Origin: Oscillatoriales cyanobacterium PMM_0008 | GTDB lineage: Bacteria > Cyanobacteriota > Cyanobacteriia > Cyanobacteriales > Aerosakkonemataceae | NCBI GenBank assembly: GCA_949128025.1 | Contig: CASBRD010000329.1 | Location: 1 to 33,647 of the forward strand | DNA: 33,647 nt | Reading direction: 5' to 3' | Shown here: one piece after another, positions 28,515-33,647 of the stretch | Numbering within the stretch: position 1 is the first letter of the stretch | How the letters are laid out: the number at the start of each line of letters is the position of its first letter | Made by a program: the position numbers and the translations under genes | The notes under the pieces: model-generated | What the model saw: only the letters and a program-made list of their open reading frames with translations | Databases searched by the model: none | Told to the model about the DNA's origin: nothing

Positions 28515-29570
28515 ATGACTTTGCTGAAAACAGTTGACCAAAAGAAATACTTTCACACCGAAATTCCCTACAAGCCAATGGGTAAGTACGTGCATTTTTT
28601 AACTGTGCGTGTAACTGAATCCTATCCTCTATTCCAGACAGATCAAGAGTTGAACAAAGCTAAAGTGAGAGCTGGAATTAAGAAAGAGAATCGTACTGCT
28701 ATCAGTCGTCTCACAATGTTCAAACGCAAGCAGTCTACCCCTGAGCGTCTCGTTGGTCGCGAACTCCTTCGCAACTATGGTTTGATGACGGCTCAAGAGT
28801 GCGAGTACAATGTCAGATTTGCGATGGATAATCCCGACTGCATCATCTATGGTTTTGCCATTGGTGATTCGGGTTCCGAAAAATCCAAGGTAGTTGTGGA
28901 CACCGCATTTTCCATCAAACCTTTTGATGATTCTCACGAATCATTCTCGCTTAACGCTCCCTACGAAAACGGGACAATGGCATCAAAGGGAGAATTGAAA
29001 GAATTACCCAAAGGCAAAGATAAGGGTAAGTTAGACGGAGAAATCGGCACAACTACAGCACGCTTCAACCAGCAAGACCACATCAGACCGCAAGTTTTCT
29101 TTCCCAGCATTATTACCTTAAAAGATCCGACTGAAGCGAGTTTTCTATATGTTTTCAACAACATCTTGCGTACCAGTCGCTACGGAGCGCAAACCACTCG
29201 TACAGGCACAATGCGAAACGAACTGATTGGTGTTGTTTTTGCTGATGGTGAAATTGCCAGCAATTTACGCTGGACTCAGGCAATTTACGATCTGTTTCCT
29301 ACTGAAATACTCCAATCTATCGAGCCGCTTGATGAGGATGATGTGATGGAAAATGCAAATACAGCTATCAAATCACTGCTAAAAGATGAGCCAATCGTGA
29401 TTACTCCTTTCATGGACGAAAAGTTAGATGATCTTTTGAAAGAAGTGAAATCGCTAACTAGCAACGAAGCGAGCCTGAAAGCCATTTTGCAGAAAGCAGA
29501 TGAAGAGGCTAAAGCCTACGCGAAGAAACACATCAAAGGTAAAGCCGGAGCTACAGCAGCAGCGGAGTAA
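28515..29570 (+). CDS. csc2: Type I-D Cascade backbone protein Cas7d (Csc2)
   Basis: A 351-residue Csc2/Cas7 protein that polymerises along the crRNA. Recognisable segments: YFHTEIPYKPMGKYVHFLTV at the N-terminus, ISRLTMFKRKQSTPERLVGR, FVFNN-like FLYVFNNILRTSRYGAQTTR, then TGTMRNELIGVVFADGEI. The C-terminal tail (KGKAGATAAAE) is flexible. The Shine-Dalgarno AGGAGA precedes the ATG. It lies 54 bp after cas10d and 5 bp before csc1. Confidence 0.96.
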   Translation: MTLLKTVDQKKYFHTEIPYKPMGKYVHFLTVRVTESYPLFQTDQELNKAKVRAGIKKENRTAISRLTMFKRKQSTPERLVGRELLRNYGLMTAQECEYNVRFAMDNPDCIIYGFAIGDSGSEKSKVVVDTAFSIKPFDDSHESFSLNAPYENGTMASKGELKELPKGKDKGKLDGEIGTTTARFNQQDHIRPQVFFPSIITLKDPTEASFLYVFNNILRTSRYGAQTTRTGTMRNELIGVVFADGEIASNLRWTQAIYDLFPTEILQSIEPLDEDDVMENANTAIKSLLKDEPIVITPFMDEKLDDLLKEVKSLTSNEASLKAILQKADEEAKAYAKKHIKGKAGATAAAE

Positions 29571-29575
29571 AGTTT

Positions 29576-30286
29576 ATGGCAATCATTTATCGCTGCCAAA
29601 TTGAGTTGCACGACAGCCTTTACTTCGCTACTCGCGAAATCGGAAGACTCTACGAGACAGAACCAGTTTTGCACAACTACGCACTCTGCTATGCGCTGGG
29701 ACTTGTGGATAGCGAAATCTACTCCACTACTGTTTCCGAAGAGCATTCCTACCGCTACTTTTGTCCCGAACAAGTTCCTAAGTATGAGGAGCATTTAACG
29801 CCGCTCAATCAGCAGGGAATTTATGTAACTCCAGCTAGAGCAGTTAATCATTCTGCTATTCTCAATACCTGGAAGTATGCGAATAACAACTACCACGTTG
29901 AGATGGAGAAAACCCAGAAGAATATTCCCAGTTTTGGTAGAGCAAAAGAGATTGCAGCAGAAAGTGTGTTTGAGTTTTTCATCATTTCTGAAAAGTCTCT
30001 AACTTTACGGAGGTGGATTCGGCTGGGAAAATGGGCAAGTAAGGCTGAACTTACAGTTGAAGAACTTCCCAAACCAAAACGACATCAGGAGGATGAATTT
30101 ATTTTTTCATATCCTTTGAACCCGATCGATGTAATGTTTAACCATCGGGTTTTGAGTTATGACACAATCAATATGCCGCCTGTGAGTTTGATTCGCAACG
30201 TGCGGATGAGAGGGGAATTCTACACCTTTGAAGGGTTGAAAGAAAATCTCAAAATTCCAGCGCGAATGCAGTATCGGTTTAGTTAA
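29576..30286 (+). CDS. csc1: Type I-D Cascade protein Cas5d-type (Csc1)
   Basis: A 236-residue Csc1 (Cas5 of I-D) that caps the 5' handle of the crRNA. Recognisable: IYRCQIELHDSLYFATREIG, LHNYALCYALGLV, then RWIRLGKWASKAELTVEELP and the C-terminal PPVSLIRNVRMRGEFYTFEG. It sits 5 bp after csc2. A palindrome (30294-30327) separates it from cas6. Confidence 0.95.
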   Translation: MAIIYRCQIELHDSLYFATREIGRLYETEPVLHNYALCYALGLVDSEIYSTTVSEEHSYRYFCPEQVPKYEEHLTPLNQQGIYVTPARAVNHSAILNTWKYANNNYHVEMEKTQKNIPSFGRAKEIAAESVFEFFIISEKSLTLRRWIRLGKWASKAELTVEELPKPKRHQEDEFIFSYPLNPIDVMFNHRVLSYDTINMPPVSLIRNVRMRGEFYTFEGLKENLKIPARMQYRFS

Positions 30287-30293
30287 CGAAATT

Positions 30294-30327
30294 GTAGGTT
30301 GGGTTTCGTTACTTCAACCCAACCTAC
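30294..30327. repeat. Palindrome between csc1 and cas6
   Basis: GTAGGTTGGGTT (30294-30305), a 10-base loop, then the exact complement (30316-30327). This looks like a dispersed cyanobacterial palindrome. As a strong mRNA hairpin it could uncouple expression of the Cascade genes and the cas6-cas4 part. Confidence 0.8.
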
Positions 30328-30351
30328 TTTCTTCTACTTTGGAGTGCCAAA

Positions 30352-31188
30352 ATGCCTCACAGTCTTGTCCTCAATCTTCTCCCGCAGTCGCCGATCGCAT
30401 CGGGTTATCTGACGGGAAAGCACCTCCACGCACTGTTTTTGACTCTGGTGAGTTCGGTGGATAGGGAGTTGGGCGATCGCCTTCACGAACAAAAAACCGA
30501 GAAAGCTTTCGCCCTCAGTCCCCTTCAGGTCAGAAATAATTCTCATCGCGATCACCTCTTGCAATGGGAATACAGACAGCCTATAGCGGCTCACACCCCC
30601 TGCTGGTGGCGCGTTTCGCTGTTAGATGATGCTCTGTTTGCAGATCTGACTTCTTTGTGGTTGAATATCAATCCTCAGCATCCGTGGCATTTGGGATCGG
30701 CTGATTTGCAAATTACGAGTATCTTGGGTACGCCTCAATCTACTCAACCTTGGGCAAATTTTTCTACTTATGCTCAACTCTACGAGGAAGCTTCTGATTC
30801 GGAACGCCAGATTGATTTTTCTTTTTGTACTCCTACTGCTTTTCGTCAAAGCAATTTCGACTGCGCTTTGCCTAGTCGCGATAGCGTTTTTGGTAGTTTG
30901 CTGCGGCGATGGAATCAGTACAGTGGTATCCCGTTTGAAGAAACTTTACTGGAGCCGATTTTTCCGAGCTTTTTCAATATTCGTACTGAATTTGTGGCGG
31001 ATTCCAGAAGTAAGTTTATCGGCTGTGTTGGGGTGATGAGTTTTCGCATTTTGGGTGAGATTGACGCTATTGCGATTAAGCAAATTAATGCTTTGGCTGA
31101 TTTTGCGATGTACAGCGGGGTTGGGCGCAAGACGCCGATGGGTATGGGGATGATCCGACGACATTCTACTAAGGTTTCAAGGCATTGA
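30352..31188 (+). CDS. cas6: CRISPR RNA endoribonuclease Cas6 (type I-D)
   Basis: A 278-residue Cas6 that cuts pre-crRNA at the repeat hairpin. The N-terminal ferredoxin-like fold includes SGYLTGKHLHALFLTLVSSV with H24/H26 as candidate catalytic residues. The C-terminal glycine-rich loop GVGRKTPMGMG (near 258-268) is the family signature. Start at MPHSLVLNLLPQSP with GGAG nearby. It is followed 3 bp later by cas4. Confidence 0.93.
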   Translation: MPHSLVLNLLPQSPIASGYLTGKHLHALFLTLVSSVDRELGDRLHEQKTEKAFALSPLQVRNNSHRDHLLQWEYRQPIAAHTPCWWRVSLLDDALFADLTSLWLNINPQHPWHLGSADLQITSILGTPQSTQPWANFSTYAQLYEEASDSERQIDFSFCTPTAFRQSNFDCALPSRDSVFGSLLRRWNQYSGIPFEETLLEPIFPSFFNIRTEFVADSRSKFIGCVGVMSFRILGEIDAIAIKQINALADFAMYSGVGRKTPMGMGMIRRHSTKVSRH

Positions 31189-31191
31189 TCT

Positions 31192-31785
31192 ATGAATGAG
31201 ATTGATTACGTTCCTATTGGGGCATTGAATCACTATGCGTACTGTTCGCATCGCTGCTGGCGAATGTTTTGCGCTGGGGAGTTTAGCGAGAATCAGTATA
31301 CCATAGAAGGGACGAGTTTGCACGATCGCGTACACACTCTCTCTGAAAGTTATCGCGATGAAACTTGGCAAGTTCGCGCTATCTGGCTGAAATCAGAGCA
31401 ATACAAATTGATTGGAAAATCGGATTTGATTGAATCGGAATCGGGACAGTTATATCCGGTAGAATACAAACGAGGGCGCAAGGGTGAGTGGGATAATGAT
31501 GAGTTGCAAGTGGCGGCGCAAGCGTTGTGTTTGGAAGAGATGACTGGGAAAAATGTGGCGACTGGCTATATTTATTATGCTCAATCTCATCAGCGTCAAC
31601 TTGTGGAGATTTCTAAGCAGTTAAGAGAACAGGTTGTGGCGACTATTTCGGCTGTGACAATTCTATTACAAACTGGATCTAGACCACCAGCAATTTATTC
31701 GCAACGTTGTAAAGGTTGCAGTCTTTTTTCGCAATGTTTGCCTCAAGTTGCTGTGAAGGTAAGTTGCTATCGCGAAGATAGCTGA
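31192..31785 (+). CDS. cas4: CRISPR-associated exonuclease Cas4
   Basis: A 197-residue RecB-like nuclease with a 4Fe-4S cluster that selects and trims prespacers with Cas1-Cas2. Cluster cysteines: C18 (AYCSHRC) and C173, C176, C182 (QRCKGCSLFSQC). Nuclease residues: D78 in LIGKSDLIES, E91 and K93 in PVEYKRG. Starts 3 bp after cas6. Then 215 bp with a dispersed repeat separate it from cas1. Confidence 0.95.
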   Translation: MNEIDYVPIGALNHYAYCSHRCWRMFCAGEFSENQYTIEGTSLHDRVHTLSESYRDETWQVRAIWLKSEQYKLIGKSDLIESESGQLYPVEYKRGRKGEWDNDELQVAAQALCLEEMTGKNVATGYIYYAQSHQRQLVEISKQLREQVVATISAVTILLQTGSRPPAIYSQRCKGCSLFSQCLPQVAVKVSCYREDS

Positions 31786-31854
31786 TCTCATGTCCGGTAG
31801 CATCGTAAGAGTGATATTGTCAAATTCTCTGTTTTCATTGTAGGTTAATCTTTT

Positions 31855-31894
31855 ACCGCAGATGAAGAGGGATGCACGCAGATGCACGCAGATA
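31855..31894. repeat. Short CGCAGAT repeat between cas4 and cas1
   Basis: ACCGCAGATGAAGAGGGATG followed by CACGCAGATGCACGCAGAT, related to the repeat at 4761-4800. Just after it, an incomplete frame (EINSILEQLDKLPEFKKVRK) without a start lies before cas1 and may be a remnant. Confidence 0.6.
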
Positions 31895-32000
31895 TAAGAA
31901 GTCTAATTTTTTAGGCAATCGATGTTATCTGGCATGAGATAAATTCGATTTTAGAGCAGTTAGATAAATTGCCAGAATTTAAGAAGGTGAGGAAATCAAC

Positions 32001-33005
32001 ATGGGAACGGTTTATATCACGACTGAAGATGCTTTTGTGGGGAAAAGTGATGAATGTTTGTTGGTGAAGGCGAAGAATGAAAAGATTTTGGATGTGCCTT
32101 TAATTAAGGTTGATGGGGTTGTGGTTTTGGGTAGGGCTACGGTTTCGCCTGCGGTGGTGAATGAGTTGTTGTTACGGCACATTCCTTTGAGTTTTTTGAC
32201 TGAGACTGGACGTTATTTGGGACGTTTGGAGCCGGAAATGAGTAAAAATATTTTTGTGCGAAAGGCGCAGTGGGATGCTGCTGGGGAATCTCCTCAAGCT
32301 ATTCATTTGGTGAAAGGGTTTGTGCGTGGTAAGTTGAAGAATTATCGGATGTTGTTGTTGCGACAAGGGCGGAAATATTCGGAGCTGGATTTGGATGGGG
32401 CAATTGCTCGGATTGAAAACTCTATTGGCCCGATCGAGGAAACTAATAAGATCGATTCTTTGCGGGGTTTGGAAGGTTCTGGGAGTGCTGGTTATTTCGG
32501 TGCTTTTAATCAGTTGATTCGGGTGGAGGGGTTTAGTTTTAATGGGAGAAACCGCCGTCCTCCTACGGATTCGGTTAATGCAATGCTGAGTTTTGGTTAT
32601 TCTTTGCTGCGTCACGATATCCAAAGTGCGGTTAATTTGGTGGGGTTCGATCCTTATTTGGGATATCTTCATTGCCAACATTACGGTCGTCCTAGTTTGG
32701 CGTTGGATTTGATGGAGGAGTTTCGTCCGTTGGTGGTTGATGCTTTTGTTTTGGGTGCGATTAATTTGCGGAAGGTTAGTCCGGGTGATTTTACGATCGA
32801 ACCGCTTAGTAATGCGGTGTTGCTATCTGCTGAGGGACGGCGTGAGTTTCTGAAACTATATGAGGAGAAGAAGCAATCGAAGTTTAAACATCCGGTGTTG
32901 GGACGACAATGTACTTATCAGGAGGCGTTTGAGATTCAGGCGCGTTTGGTGGCGAAGTATTTGATGGGCGAGATTGAGAAGTATCCTCCTTTGGTGTTGA
33001 AATAA
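32001..33005 (+). CDS. cas1: CRISPR integrase Cas1
   Basis: A 334-residue type I Cas1. Catalytic residues: E158 in LRGLEGSGSAGYFGAF, H224 in GYLHCQHYGRPSLALDL and E239 in DLMEEFRP. The length and the GTVYITTEDAFVGKSDECLL start are typical of I-D Cas1. Preceded by GGTGAGGAAATCAAC as ribosome binding site region. The cas2 start follows 1 bp after its stop. Confidence 0.97.
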   Translation: MGTVYITTEDAFVGKSDECLLVKAKNEKILDVPLIKVDGVVVLGRATVSPAVVNELLLRHIPLSFLTETGRYLGRLEPEMSKNIFVRKAQWDAAGESPQAIHLVKGFVRGKLKNYRMLLLRQGRKYSELDLDGAIARIENSIGPIEETNKIDSLRGLEGSGSAGYFGAFNQLIRVEGFSFNGRNRRPPTDSVNAMLSFGYSLLRHDIQSAVNLVGFDPYLGYLHCQHYGRPSLALDLMEEFRPLVVDAFVLGAINLRKVSPGDFTIEPLSNAVLLSAEGRREFLKLYEEKKQSKFKHPVLGRQCTYQEAFEIQARLVAKYLMGEIEKYPPLVLK

Positions 33006-33006
33006 G

Positions 33007-33279
33007 ATGTTTGTTGTTGTCTCTTACGATATTTCGGAGGATAGTCGTCGGACTAAGGTTCATTCTGTCCTCAAGTCTTACGGACAGTGGATGCAGTTTA
33101 GTGTGTTTGAGTGTGATTTGACGGAGACGCAATATGCTAAACTCCGATCGCGTCTGGGTAAGCTGATTAAACCTGAGTCGGACAGTATCCGCTTTTACTT
33201 CCTGTGTGTGTGCTGCCAAGGTAAGGTGGAGCGGATTGGGGGCGAAGCGGTGCGCGATGATTCGATTTTCTTTGCTTAG
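33007..33279 (+). CDS. cas2: CRISPR adaptation protein Cas2
   Basis: A 90-residue Cas2 (MFVVVSYDISEDSRRTKVHS; D8 at the conserved position; YGQWMQFSVFECDLTE). It forms the dimer core of the Cas1-Cas2 integrase. It ends about 250 bp before the array. Confidence 0.96.
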   Translation: MFVVVSYDISEDSRRTKVHSVLKSYGQWMQFSVFECDLTETQYAKLRSRLGKLIKPESDSIRFYFLCVCCQGKVERIGGEAVRDDSIFFA

Positions 33280-33530
33280 TTGCGACTACCTGTGGGTGTT
33301 TGGCGGGAGGGTGTGGAATTGGCGGCGCTATCCCTCCCCCAGCAAGGGTTTCAAGGTTTTGGGATGCGATCGAGGTAGTCGCAATTGCTGGAAAGCTTAT
33401 GTAGACTGGTTTTTGGAGGTTTTTTCTTGGAGGGTATTGACAAGTTACCAGGCTGTAATGCTATTGTCTTAGGTGGTAGTCGCAAAAGCACCTTGAAAAC
33501 TAAATACAGTAAGCGTTTTGAGGGACAGCA
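33280..33530 (+). promoter_or_regulatory. CRISPR leader
   Basis: AT- and G-rich, non-coding sequence between cas2 and the first repeat. It contains GGTAGTCGCAA twice in direct orientation (33374-33384 and 33475-33485) and its inverse at 33280-33290. The array promoter and integration signals should lie here; individual boxes were not resolved. Confidence 0.7.
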
Positions 33531-33647
33531 CTGGAAATCGACTAAAATCCCTTTCAGGGATTGAAACTATTTAAAAGCTCGTAAAAGTTACCGCAATTCA
33601 GAAGCTGGAAATCGACTAAAATCCCTTTCAGGGATTGAAACCTTGTC
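33531..33647 (+). CRISPR. CRISPR array, leader-proximal end (continues outside the window)
   Basis: Two identical 37-bp repeats (33531-33567 and 33605-33641) begin CTGGAAATCGACTAAAATCC and end CAGGGATTGAAAC. The core AATCCCT-TTC-AGGGATT forms a 7-bp hairpin for Cas6, leaving an 8-base 3' handle ATTGAAAC. One complete spacer of 37 bp (33568-33604) and six bases of the next are seen. The orientation, same strand as the cas genes, follows from leader position and the repeat 3' end. Confidence 0.97.

Noticed and set aside
32172-32681. 169-codon minus-strand frame inside cas1
   Set aside because: Antisense shadow; cas1 has intact catalytic motifs and codon bias on the plus strand.
33340-33365. 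GGGTTTCAAGG in the leader as a degenerate CRISPR repeat
   Set aside because: Only GTTTCAA is shared with the repeat complement and no hairpin can form.
1-33647. tRNA, rRNA, prophage or transposase genes
   Set aside because: None recognised on either strand by eye; short transposon relics cannot be excluded without a search.

Overview
The window looks like chromosomal DNA of a filamentous cyanobacterium of the Microcoleus/Oscillatoria/Phormidium kind. HIP1 octamers (GCGATCGC) are scattered throughout. The protein families (Uma2, DUF29, DUF433/DUF5615, HEPN-MNT, type I-D Cas proteins) and the small dispersed palindromes between genes fit this group. No rRNA, tRNA, transposase or prophage gene was recognised. 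The assignment comes from style and families, not from a marker gene.

Region 1-18 kb is a mosaic of housekeeping and accessory genes. It starts with a partial coiled-coil gene, then an XRE regulator with an ImmA/IrrE-type partner whose metal motif is altered. Next comes a repeat-rich stretch (2.0-3.3 kb) with small membrane proteins and two gene fragments, one of them a copy of the ilvA 5' end. A Uma2 gene, a TPR-like gene, an exported helical protein and complete ilvA (threonine deaminase) follow. A toxin-antitoxin island (8.2-9.9 kb) is followed by two DUF29 genes, two Uma2 genes, a ureohydrolase (agmatinase family), a CapA-type lipoprotein, an HdeD-like membrane protein, an ArsC/Spx-like protein and an AIM24-like protein.

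Region 17.8-33.6 kb is a complete type I-D CRISPR-Cas locus: a divergent WYL regulator, cas3, cas10d (csc3), cas7d (csc2), cas5d (csc1), cas6, cas4, cas1, cas2, a leader of about 250 bp, and the first two repeats and one full spacer of the array, which runs off the right edge. Cas3 is the helicase only; the HD nuclease motif is in Cas10d, as usual for I-D. Cas10d ends in two tandem copies of a module of about 137 residues. A GTG with a good Shine-Dalgarno sequence lies just before the first copy, so a separately translated Cas11d of about 298 residues is predicted.

The locus carries unusual cargo. (1) A DUF433/DUF5615 toxin-antitoxin pair overlaps the start of cas3, and a decayed copy of the cas3 5' end is left upstream of it. 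(2) A HEPN-MNT toxin-antitoxin pair overlaps the start of cas10d. (3) Three unrecognised helical proteins lie between cas3 and mntA. (4) Directly after cas3 there is a 545-bp stretch with two degenerate CRISPR repeats in reverse orientation. They flank the ribosome binding site and start codon of an unlisted 52-codon ORF with a short hydrophobic segment. A minus-strand promoter with a perfect TTGACA box sits just upstream of these repeats on that strand. This layout suggests a crRNA-like antisense RNA (compare CreTA of type I-B systems) and is the strongest candidate for an undescribed system here. It is an inference from layout and has not been demonstrated.
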